From Thiosocius sp963759055 (GTDB taxonomy: Bacteria; Pseudomonadota; Gammaproteobacteria; Chromatiales; Chromatiaceae), in NCBI GenBank assembly GCA_963759055.1, contig CAVWYD010000034.1, forward strand, positions 62,001-126,000: a stretch of DNA of 64,000 nucleotides, given 5' to 3'. The position numbers and the translations under genes were made by a program. A model generated the notes under the pieces. That model was not told where the DNA came from. It worked only from the letters and a program-made list of their open reading frames with translations, and did not search any database. Positions 45,649 to 53,633 of this stretch are shown here, piece by piece (position 1 is the first letter of the stretch; every line of letters begins with the position of its first letter).

Positions 45649-46371
45649 ATGGTTTTTCATGATTCGCACAATCCCGAGGAGTACGCCTTTACCCACAATC
45701 TCAGTAGCGCACAGTGGGCATGGGAATTCCTGCGCCGAAATCGCGATTACCGGCAGGAGTGGGTTGCTTTCAACGAAGTCTGGCAGGCGCTGGAGGCGGC
45801 CTATGGGCGTCCCCCGGACCGTGATTTCTGTGCCTGGAAGGCAGACCCGCGTGCCTGGGTGAAAGCTGTCGATTGTCCCGGCAGCGACTGTCGTGTGGAT
45901 CAGGACAAGGTGTTGATTGAATGTGCGATGGGCGCCCGTTGGGGTTTCTACAAGTTTCCGCCGGACCCTGCCGACGATGATCCGGTGGGTGCAGGGCGCC
46001 TGGCATGGCGGGAGATGGAGCAGGATGTCCCGCTGGTCAGCGACGGCGACAGCGAGTGGCTGGGCGATGACGAGGCGCGGGTCGCATTGGGTTTCGATCT
46101 TGCCCTGCCTTTGCGTGATCAGCTGGAGCGTGCAAAACGGACCCTGCAGGTGATGCAGCGTCAGCGTCAGCGATCAGGACGGGTCGTGGCAAACTCGTTG
46201 GAGACGCGGCGCGAAGCTTTTTGCCTGATGTTGCGGTTGCTCGACGCAGAATCGGCCGATGCGGATACGGCGACATTGGAATCCGTCAGCCCGGACTGGA
46301 GAATATTGCTCGATCAGGCCCGTGTTCTGCGCGATGGGGCTTATCGAAATCTGCCGTCTTTACCACCATGA
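45649..46371 (+). CDS. DUF6499/DUF2285-like putative DNA-binding protein
   Basis: A 240-residue soluble protein. The N-terminal part SAQWAWEFLRRNRDYRQEWV is the hallmark of the DUF6499 transcriptional-regulator-like domain. The C-terminal part ends with a long helix and QARVLRDGAYRNLPS, recalling DUF2285 DNA-binding domains. Such proteins often occur in integrative elements, but no other element genes are seen here. Function unknown; divergent from argE with only 59 bp between, so it could share that control region. Confidence 0.6.
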   Translation: MVFHDSHNPEEYAFTHNLSSAQWAWEFLRRNRDYRQEWVAFNEVWQALEAAYGRPPDRDFCAWKADPRAWVKAVDCPGSDCRVDQDKVLIECAMGARWGFYKFPPDPADDDPVGAGRLAWREMEQDVPLVSDGDSEWLGDDEARVALGFDLALPLRDQLERAKRTLQVMQRQRQRSGRVVANSLETRREAFCLMLRLLDAESADADTATLESVSPDWRILLDQARVLRDGAYRNLPSLPP

Positions 46372-46419
46372 TGGCTGACTGGGTGAGATTTCAAGACGTG
46401 GATTGTTTGCCCCTGAGGG

Positions 46420-47070
46420 CTACGAGGCATAGCGGAGGATCTGTCCTTTGAAGGGTTGCGCGAGATAGTCTGCGTTCTCGGGTTTCGACTGACTGTGGGA
46501 ATAGCCCAGGCCGATCATGTGCCTGCTGAATCGCGCATGATTGCCGCGGCCCGGATCGACGATGATGACATCGCAATGTGGCTTGGCATGCTGGTCGATG
46601 AAGGCAGCCAGTAAATCGACGTACTCTCTTTCGTACAACAGATCGCTGCCTATGATGAGATCGAACTCACCGAGGCCGCTATTGGCGTCGCCCCATCCCG
46701 TGCGCACAAAAGGTATCTGTCGGTCGTCGTTGAGTTTGGCGTTCTGCTGCAGAAAGCTTCCTGCTTCCGGGTGGTAATCCGTGGCCGTGATGTCCGCCGA
46801 GCGGTGATTGAGCACCAGGCTTGCGAGTCCGATACCGCAGCCGACTTCCAGGATGCGTTTTCCGACTATTTCAAAGTCGGACATGAGATGGGCGAGTATC
46901 TCGCCCGAAGGCCAGACCACGCCAAACAGGGGCCACATGGCTGACGAAATGCCGAGCGCTTCCGCGACACCATCGGTATCACAAAATTGCTGGTTGTCCC
47001 GCAATGTCCGAATGTGAATATCCAGGTCGTCGAACTCGATGGTCTGATAACGAATGCGCAGCGACGACAT
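46420..47070 (-). CDS. Class I SAM-dependent methyltransferase (PF10294-like)
   Basis: A 216-residue enzyme. SAM motif I is RILEVGCGIGLASLVL, followed by DITATDYHPEA (motif II acidic residue) and FDLIIGSDLLYERE, the (D/N)-L-x-Y signature seen in the methyltransferase-16/lysine methyltransferase family. I use the ATG at 47070 (MSSLRIRYQ); the frame is open 24 codons further. The protein substrate is unknown. Convergent with the DUF6499-like gene. Confidence 0.75.
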   Translation of the reverse strand: MSSLRIRYQTIEFDDLDIHIRTLRDNQQFCDTDGVAEALGISSAMWPLFGVVWPSGEILAHLMSDFEIVGKRILEVGCGIGLASLVLNHRSADITATDYHPEAGSFLQQNAKLNDDRQIPFVRTGWGDANSGLGEFDLIIGSDLLYEREYVDLLAAFIDQHAKPHCDVIIVDPGRGNHARFSRHMIGLGYSHSQSKPENADYLAQPFKGQILRYAS

Positions 47071-47302
47071 AAGACACCCATTCAGTCGATGTGGTGCAGC
47101 GGGTCCGGCTCGGGCCGGGTTCGCCCCTTGCCAATACCACACTACACAGAACGGCGCGGCATGACCAACAAACGGGATCTGAACGACGCACGGCGGATCA
47201 AGACGGACAGTCTTGTCGGGTGGTATGCCGAGTCAGGGGTTGAAATGGAGCCGCCGTATCGCGGGTCTGATAAGCAAGGTCTCATTCCACGGAATCGCAA
47301 AT

Positions 47303-48262
47303 ATGCTTAGACCGGCTTTTTTCAGATCTGCTTTGCTCATCGCGCTGCTGATCCTTCTTGTTTCGGTGGCTTGCGGGCGTAATGACAACGGTTTCGATCT
47401 TACCGGCAGCCTGGTGCCCGCAGACCAGATCCATCTCGGCGGACCGCCACGCGACGGTATTCCTTCGATCGATCGGCCTGAGTTCATTGCGGCTGCCGAC
47501 GCGAGTTTTCTCGCTGAAAAAGACCGTGTGCTCGGGCTGGCGCGGGATGACCAGGCCAGGGCCTACCCCATAGCCATCATGAACTGGCACGAGGTGGTTA
47601 ACGATCGATTCGGCGAAGATTCAATCGCGGTTACGTACTGTCCCCTGTGCGGTACCGGGATGGCTTTCAGGTCGGATGCTGGAGGCAGGCGGCTGTCCTT
47701 CGGTGTATCGGGGCTGTTGTATAACAGTGATGTCCTGCTGTACGACCGTGGGACGGAGTCACTCTGGAGTCAACTGCTCATGCGGGCCGTCGCGGGCCCG
47801 CTTAAGGGTGAACGGCTGACCCAGGTTCCACTGGCGCATACCAGCTGGGGTGCCTGGAAGGCGGAACACCCCGATACCAAGGTGCTGTCCACGGAAACGG
47901 GCTTCAGGCGGGATTATGGTCAGGACCCCTATGCCGGGTATTCGGGAAACGTGGAGGTCTATTTTCCGGTAAGCGCGAGTTCACGCCGCTACCACCCCAA
48001 AGAGCGTGTACTGGGCCTGGCGGTCGATGGCCGGTTCAAGGCGTATCCGTTCGCCGAGCTGTCTCGAACCGGCCGCCGGGAGATCAGTGACAGATTTGCG
48101 GGCCTGGATCTGACTGTCCGTTTTGATCGGACCGCCGAGAGTGCGCGGGCATTCGACGCGGACGGCAGGGAACTCGCCGCGGTCTCGGGCTTTTGGTTTG
48201 CCTGGTTCGCATTCCATCCTGAGACCGAAGTATTTTCTGCGGATAATGTGGGCGCGGACTGA
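47303..48262 (+). CDS. DUF3179 domain-containing lipoprotein
   Basis: The 319-residue product starts with a lipoprotein signal (ALLIALLILLVSVAC, lipobox Cys). The DUF3179 domain follows, with ILGL/VLGLARDDQARAYPIAI, NWHEVVNDRFG and AVTYCPLCGTGMAF, the conserved CPLCG. The family function is unknown; the Cys pair suggests metal or redox chemistry in the periplasm. I use the ATG at 47303 because it directly precedes the signal sequence. Three c-type cytochrome genes follow. Confidence 0.82.
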   Translation: MLRPAFFRSALLIALLILLVSVACGRNDNGFDLTGSLVPADQIHLGGPPRDGIPSIDRPEFIAAADASFLAEKDRVLGLARDDQARAYPIAIMNWHEVVNDRFGEDSIAVTYCPLCGTGMAFRSDAGGRRLSFGVSGLLYNSDVLLYDRGTESLWSQLLMRAVAGPLKGERLTQVPLAHTSWGAWKAEHPDTKVLSTETGFRRDYGQDPYAGYSGNVEVYFPVSASSRRYHPKERVLGLAVDGRFKAYPFAELSRTGRREISDRFAGLDLTVRFDRTAESARAFDADGRELAAVSGFWFAWFAFHPETEVFSADNVGAD

Positions 48263-48504
48263 CCTCTCGACCGTGGCGGGGGCGGCGCCCGCGTATCACC
48301 GAAATAACCTTTTGTTTCGTAGGTAAATTATCCGCGGCGTCGGGCCGGGACTCGGTGGTCGCCAGCCGGAGGCACCTCGGATCCATGCGGTATGTGACCA
48401 ACTTGCATGAGCAAGGGGTGAGGGCAAAAATCGGACTTTGCGAAAACGGCTTCTGTTCCGCTTATACTTCGGGTTCGAAACCAGAACTACTATAAGGAGG
48501 AGTT

Positions 48505-48837
48505 ATGCTGACGCATTGTGGGCGCGGGGTGAAGGTGGCTCTGTTGTCGACGGCATTTGCCGTTTCATCTGTCCATGCTTTCGAGGGTGATCCGGCGCAG
48601 GGCAGGGTCAAGGCTGAAAGCTGCCTGGGTTGTCACGCCATCCCGTCATATTCGAACGCCTACCCCAACTATCATGTTCCAAAGGTAGGTGGACAGAACG
48701 AGGCCTACGTCATCTCAGCGTTGCTTGCCTATCGCAAAGGGGCCAGGGGGCACGACACCATGCATGTGAATGCAAGCAGTCTGAGCGACCAGGACATTGC
48801 GGATATCGCGGCGTTTTTCTCAACGGCCGGAAAATAG
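48505..48837 (+). CDS. Small exported monoheme cytochrome c
   Basis: The 110-residue product has a signal peptide (cleaved near VHA-F) and one heme site CLGCH at about residues 40-44, with downstream Met candidates (HDTMHVNA) as axial ligand. AAGGAGG precedes the ATG, and TATACT at 48463-48468 could be its -10 box. It lies 13 bp before a second cytochrome gene. A periplasmic electron carrier; partner enzymes are not in the window. Confidence 0.85.
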   Translation: MLTHCGRGVKVALLSTAFAVSSVHAFEGDPAQGRVKAESCLGCHAIPSYSNAYPNYHVPKVGGQNEAYVISALLAYRKGARGHDTMHVNASSLSDQDIADIAAFFSTAGK

Positions 48838-48850
48838 GCGAGGTAAAAAA

Positions 48851-49183
48851 ATGAAAAAAACTATCTATCTCGCAGTTCTGTCTGCAGCATTGGGCGCCAG
48901 TCCGGTTATTGCCGGTGGTGACCCTCAGGCCGGCAAGGAAAAGTCCTCAGTGTGCGCCGGCTGTCACGGTGTCGACGGGAACAGCGTTGTCGGCGCGAAT
49001 CCGCGTCTTGCCGGACAGTACGAGTCTTATCTCCTGCAGGCGCTGAAAAGATACAAATCCGGCCAGCGCAAAGACCTGGTGATGGGCAGTATGGTGGCCG
49101 AACTGAGTCTTCAGGATATGAAGGATCTGGCGGCGTGGTTCTCGAGCCAGGAAGAAAATGTGCTGATCGTACTGCCTGACTAG
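48851..49183 (+). CDS. Exported monoheme cytochrome c (c553-like)
   Basis: The 110-residue product from the ATG at 48851 (GAGG 7 nt upstream) has a signal peptide (SPVIA-GGD) and heme site CAGCHG, then NPRLAGQYESYLLQALKRYK and KDLVMGSMVAELS, which supplies Met ligands as in cytochrome c4/c553 half-domains. It forms a pair with the previous cytochrome and ends at a strong terminator. Confidence 0.87.
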   Translation: MKKTIYLAVLSAALGASPVIAGGDPQAGKEKSSVCAGCHGVDGNSVVGANPRLAGQYESYLLQALKRYKSGQRKDLVMGSMVAELSLQDMKDLAAWFSSQEENVLIVLPD

Positions 49184-49198
49184 CGTCCCCGGGATCCG

Positions 49199-49229
49199 AA
49201 AAAGGGCGATCACCAGGATCGCCCTTTTT
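49199..49229. terminator. Bidirectional intrinsic terminator
   Basis: AAAAAGGGCGATC-ACCAG-GATCGCCCTTTTT forms a 13-bp stem with A- and T-runs on either side, followed by CTTTTT. It separates the plus-strand cytochrome pair from the convergent minus-strand diheme cytochrome and would stop both. Confidence 0.9.
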
Positions 49230-49242
49230 CTTTTTCGGCCTG

Positions 49243-49878
49243 TTACTCAGGCAGATCCACAGTGCCGTAGTATTTTGCGAGCTTCCTTATCTCGTCGTCG
49301 GTCAGTTTATGCGACTCGCTCTGCATGCGGCCGTAGATATCGTTGCTGCGGTCCGCTTCCTTGAAGGCCATCATGCTGGCTTCCAGGTATTGGCTGACCT
49401 GACCCGAGAGAATCGGCGCCACCTCGATTCGATCGTCTTTTTCCACGATATCCTTTTCGTGGCAACTGTCGCAGATCTTCACCTGAAGAATGGGGTCTCC
49501 GCCCACCATGGGTGGGCGTTCGAGCGAAGCGAACCAGGCGCTGACGTGAATCATGTCCTCTTCTGACATCTTTCTGGCCACCTTTTTCATGTCGCTGCTT
49601 TCCCTGACACCGGCCTTGAAGTCATGGAACTGCTTGTACATGTAGGTCGCGCGCTGTCCGGCGATGCTGGGAACCTCTACATCGTCGCTGATGCCATCCT
49701 CGTTGTGGCACTTCTTGCACTTGAATTGTTTTGCCACCTGCTCGCCTTGCTTGCTGTCACCCGTGGCAACCAGATCGAATTTTTCCTTGGTCCATGCGAA
49801 AGACGCTGGATCTTCTGCTGCTGCAGCTGTTTGCATCAGTCCTGCAAGCAGGATTGTCAGGATGAGAGCACGACACAT
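49243..49878 (-). CDS. Exported diheme cytochrome c (c4-like)
   Basis: The 211-residue product has a signal peptide (TAAAA-EDP) and two heme motifs, CKKCHN near residue 54 and CDSCHE near 136. It repeats the fold twice (SIAGQRATYMYKQFHDFKAG and ILSGQVSQYLEASMMAFKEA), as in cytochrome c4. Met ligands appear in each half. It is convergent with the two monoheme genes. Likely a periplasmic electron shuttle to an oxidase or reductase not seen here. Confidence 0.85.
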   Translation of the reverse strand: MCRALILTILLAGLMQTAAAAEDPASFAWTKEKFDLVATGDSKQGEQVAKQFKCKKCHNEDGISDDVEVPSIAGQRATYMYKQFHDFKAGVRESSDMKKVARKMSEEDMIHVSAWFASLERPPMVGGDPILQVKICDSCHEKDIVEKDDRIEVAPILSGQVSQYLEASMMAFKEADRSNDIYGRMQSESHKLTDDEIRKLAKYYGTVDLPE

Positions 49879-50407
49879 GTGGGGTTCCTCCTAATCGAGA
49901 TTGGCCCGTATTGTTGTACGGGTATTTTGGTTTGTGGCGATTGTCGGCGAGATTGTACCTGACATCATTAACCCGGCATATTGGGTGGCCGGATTAACAA
50001 ATGCAGATTTGGCGAGTCGAGGCGTTTTTGAACGAAGATGGGTCAAGTGGACGGCAAGGGGCTCCCTTCGGGCCGGTCCACAAGCGCCATCGCCTGTGTT
50101 TCGCTCGCTTGAATGAGCAACGGCTAGTCCGGCGCTCGGGAGCCTTGCCGATGACGCTTGTGGATCGGCTGAGTGTTACCGAACTTACCAAGCAGCCCAG
50201 TAGGAATAGCGCTACTCTCGAAAAGAGCAACGATGGAACTCCGTTGATTTTCCAAATTTTTTAAAAGCTGTTGTATGTGTGACGGATTTTTGCACGTCCG
50301 TCGAGGGGTAGGTTCAGGTCTGGCAGCTGGTTTGGTGGCGGCCCGCAAGTACAATCAGTAACAGATGCGGCTCTATGCCAGGGCGATGGGTGTGCTGAAA
50401 AGCCTTC
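49879..50407. other. Intergenic region with crossed inverted repeats
   Basis: About 530 bp with no supported gene. GGCAAGGGGCTCCC (50053-50066) pairs with GGGAGCCTTGCC (50138-50149; 12 bp with a 2-nt bulge), and CCACAAGCGCCATCG (50078-50092) pairs with CGATGACGCTTGTGG (50149-50163; 14 of 15). The order A-B-A'-B' is pseudoknot-like. It may encode a structured RNA or be a decayed mobile element end. A short open frame at 50001-50264 covers the same DNA but lacks a ribosome site. Confidence 0.4.
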
Positions 50408-53400
50408 TCAGGCGGTTTCCTTTGCGGTGGGCCGGGCGGCGGAATAGCGTCCACGCTGCAACAAGGGTCTGACTTCATGCTCGGGAAGCGGCTGACTGAA
50501 AAGATAGCCTTGTGCCTCCTCGCAGCCTTCATCGATCAGAAACGCCAGCTGTTCCTCCGTTTCCACACCCTCGGCAACAATCGACATTTGCAGCCTGTGC
50601 CCAAGCGCCACAATTGCGCTTGTGATCGCCATATCATCCGGATCGGCGGGGATGTCTCTCACAAACGACCGGTCTATCTTCAATTTCTGAACCGGAAGCT
50701 GTTTTAGATAGCTCAGCGATGAATGACCTGTACCAAAATCGTCGATCGCAATGCTTATGCCAAGTGCGCGGAGTGAATTCAAGAGCACTACGACCTCTTC
50801 CGGCTGCTGCATGATAAAACCTTCGGTAAGCTCCAGCTCCAGGAATCGGGGGTCCAGATGGCTGTCAGTCAGACTGTCGGTCACCGTCTGCAACAGGGCG
50901 TTTCCCACTATCTGCTGTCCCGACAGGTTTACCGACATCTGGATCGTCGGGAGGCCCTGTTCCAGCCAGGCCTGCGCCTGGCGACATGCAGTCTGCAGTA
51001 TCCATCTGCCGACCGGGAGGATCAGGCCGGAATCTTCGAGCGCAGTCAAAAAGCCAGCCGGTCCGATCAGGCCGCGATCCGGATGTTGCCATCTTAGAAG
51101 CGCCTCGACGCCGGTGATCTCGCCGGTCTCCGTGTTCCACTTCGGCTGGTAGTAAAGTACAAACTCATCGCGCTCCAGCGCCAGCCGCAGATTGGATTCG
51201 AGGCGAAGATTTTCCCGTGCGATGGCCGTAAGGTCGCTGGTATAGAACTGGTAGTTGTTCTTCCCTTTTTCCTTGGCCCGATACATTGCCGCATCAGAAT
51301 TGCGGACAAGATCATCGGCTGTGACACCATCATCCGGATACACGCTGATTCCGATGCTTGCAGATACAAACAATTCGTGACCCTGAATACGGAATGATTG
51401 TTCGAGAGAATCCAGCACGTCCTGGGCCACGGCGTGCGCGTCTTCCGGAGCCCGGTATTCTTCCAGAAGAATCATGAATTCGTCACCGCCGAGACGGGCG
51501 ACGGTGTCGCCTTCTCTGATCCGGTTGGAAAGCCTGGTGGCGAAGATACGCAAAAGCTGGTCGCCGATGGTATGGCCCAACGTATCGTTGATATTCTTAA
51601 ACCGGTCGAGATCGAGGAAGAGCACGGCCAGGCCGCGGTTTTCCCGATGCGCACGATGGATCGCGTGCTCGAGCCGGTCGCGCAAAAGCAGCCGATTGGG
51701 CAGGCCGGTCAGCGTATCGTGATGTGCAAGATGATCGAGTTTCTGCAGTGATCGTTTGACGATGGCGACATCGGAGAAGACCGCCACATACTGGCTGACC
51801 CTGTTCTGGTTGTCCTTGACGACATTGACGGTGAGCCACTCCAGGTGAGAGTTGCCGGATTTGTTCCGGGTATATGTCTCACCTTCCCAACGTCCTGTCT
51901 CAGAAAGCGTCTCGAACATCTCATCGTAGAATTCTTTGGAATGCCGCTTCGATCGCAGAATTCGTACGTTGCGGTCGGCCAGCTCGTCCCGTCCGTAACC
52001 GGATAAATCGCTGAACGCCTGATTGACAGTAACAATGCGAGCCCGGGCGTCGGTGATAATGACCCCCTCGCCGGTGCTTTCGAACACCATCGCGGCCTGA
52101 CGTATATCGCGGTCCTGTTTCCCCAGGGTCCTGATGGAAAACACTGCAATGATGAGCAGCAGCATCAATCCGACCAAAAACACAAGAATCAACAAGGCCC
52201 GATTCAAACCGCGGCTCCTGTTCAATTGTGTACCGAGGTTCGAGGCCTGGCCCTGAACCTCTTTTACCAACTGCTCCACATGCTGTTTCAACTGTGCCGC
52301 AACGTTTCGGTTACTGGTCAACAGTTGCTCTATTTGAGTATGTACGATCAATTGCGCGCGTCGAATTTCAAACAGGTTCTCCGGGCCCTCACCAAGCACT
52401 CGGAGATGGCTTTCGATGCCGGCGACATTCTCCGCGAGAATCGGATTGCGCTGCGATAATCGACTGCCAAGAAAATCTGTCGACGATATCAGGAAGTTTG
52501 CGCGGGAACGCTTGTAACGATCCTGCAGACCGGACACGCTTTCCCGGTTGTCGGCGTCGGCCGCGGCGGTCAGCAGTGCGAACGATAGATTTCCCTCAGA
52601 CTTGATATCGAGCGCATATCCCATGTCCTTGACCGTGTGTGCAACGAAATCCGCAATCGTGGATTCGGTCTTCTGTAGTGCGGTCGATATGTGCTGCGCC
52701 AGCCTGTCCTGCGCAATAGCGATGGTGGCCGTAAGCGCTTCCTGGAATTCCGGATCGTGACGACTTCCCGTCCAATCATGAGATTGCTGCCAGGTAGCTT
52801 GGAAGTTTTCTCCACTTTGCGTTAATTGTTGCGCAACCGGATTTTCCCCGATCCCGGAAGTTTGCAGCAACGCTAGCGTGTGTTCCAGGGTCTCAACAAA
52901 ATTCTTCCAATTCTCCGCGGCAGAAGCATGCCCTCCGGAAATCCCCGGCCTCCCAAGTTCCGCGTATGCGAGCCGCAACTGCATCAGAGCAACCATGCTC
53001 TCGATGTGTTGATCACGCAATGCCTTGAGTGCCGCCATGTTTATACGCGCGGTGCGCTTACCGAACAGCCGGGTAAGGGACGAGACGCCCCAGACGACGG
53101 GACTTACAGTATCGGAAAATTCGCTGTGAACATCTCGAATACGCGCCACGGCAGAGTCGCGTCGTTGATCAAGCACAATTCGATCATTGGTTGCGATCTT
53201 CAGCTTGGACAAAGTATCGGCGAGCACTGCCACGTTATTGCGCACCTGCGCCAGCCGGTCGGCCCCGGAGGTTTCTTCCAATGCTGCAACATTGTTGTCG
53301 ATTTCCTGTTTCAGCTGGTCCAGGCCTGCCGCGATATTCTCCGTTTCGCGCGGGTTGCGGGCATTGGTCAGACTGGGCGCGGACGCCGCGAGTAAGGCGC

Positions 53401-53593
53401 TATTTTCTGACAAGCGCATGGCGACCAGGGTTTTCGGCAGAATGTCGCTGATCGCTCGTTCGACCGCCGCGCCAAGCTGGCTCATCAGATACAGGGCAAA
53501 CGCGCCGGCCAGCAGCAGAATGAAGGCGCTGCCCGCGAAGGTAAGAGATAGCCTTTGGCTGAAGCTCTGCTTGTGACTCGTGCTCTTGATCAT
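50408..53593 (-). CDS. Membrane PAS-GGDEF-EAL protein with large periplasmic sensor
   Basis: A 1061-residue c-di-GMP enzyme. One membrane helix (about 17-38), an all-helical periplasmic domain of about 425 residues, a second helix (about 466-487), PAS (about 495-615), GGDEF (about 620-785) and EAL (about 800-1050). The cyclase motif GGDEF is intact at 702-706 with an inhibitory RxxD (REGD, 693-696) five residues before it. The phosphodiesterase motif EALLR (830-834) and DDFGTGHSSLSYLK are intact, so both activities are possible. It follows the double binding-protein gene by 40 bp on the same strand, which suggests that protein feeds a signal to its periplasmic domain. Confidence 0.93.
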   Translation of the reverse strand: MIKSTSHKQSFSQRLSLTFAGSAFILLLAGAFALYLMSQLGAAVERAISDILPKTLVAMRLSENSALLAASAPSLTNARNPRETENIAAGLDQLKQEIDNNVAALEETSGADRLAQVRNNVAVLADTLSKLKIATNDRIVLDQRRDSAVARIRDVHSEFSDTVSPVVWGVSSLTRLFGKRTARINMAALKALRDQHIESMVALMQLRLAYAELGRPGISGGHASAAENWKNFVETLEHTLALLQTSGIGENPVAQQLTQSGENFQATWQQSHDWTGSRHDPEFQEALTATIAIAQDRLAQHISTALQKTESTIADFVAHTVKDMGYALDIKSEGNLSFALLTAAADADNRESVSGLQDRYKRSRANFLISSTDFLGSRLSQRNPILAENVAGIESHLRVLGEGPENLFEIRRAQLIVHTQIEQLLTSNRNVAAQLKQHVEQLVKEVQGQASNLGTQLNRSRGLNRALLILVFLVGLMLLLIIAVFSIRTLGKQDRDIRQAAMVFESTGEGVIITDARARIVTVNQAFSDLSGYGRDELADRNVRILRSKRHSKEFYDEMFETLSETGRWEGETYTRNKSGNSHLEWLTVNVVKDNQNRVSQYVAVFSDVAIVKRSLQKLDHLAHHDTLTGLPNRLLLRDRLEHAIHRAHRENRGLAVLFLDLDRFKNINDTLGHTIGDQLLRIFATRLSNRIREGDTVARLGGDEFMILLEEYRAPEDAHAVAQDVLDSLEQSFRIQGHELFVSASIGISVYPDDGVTADDLVRNSDAAMYRAKEKGKNNYQFYTSDLTAIARENLRLESNLRLALERDEFVLYYQPKWNTETGEITGVEALLRWQHPDRGLIGPAGFLTALEDSGLILPVGRWILQTACRQAQAWLEQGLPTIQMSVNLSGQQIVGNALLQTVTDSLTDSHLDPRFLELELTEGFIMQQPEEVVVLLNSLRALGISIAIDDFGTGHSSLSYLKQLPVQKLKIDRSFVRDIPADPDDMAITSAIVALGHRLQMSIVAEGVETEEQLAFLIDEGCEEAQGYLFSQPLPEHEVRPLLQRGRYSAARPTAKETA

Positions 53594-53633
53594 CAGTGGA
53601 TATTAGGGAAAACGCTGCATGCGTCGGTATGCG

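Noticed and set aside
50001..50264. 87-codon plus-strand frame
   Set aside because: Overlaps the crossed inverted repeats and lacks a ribosome site; RNA or repeat structure explains the sequence better.
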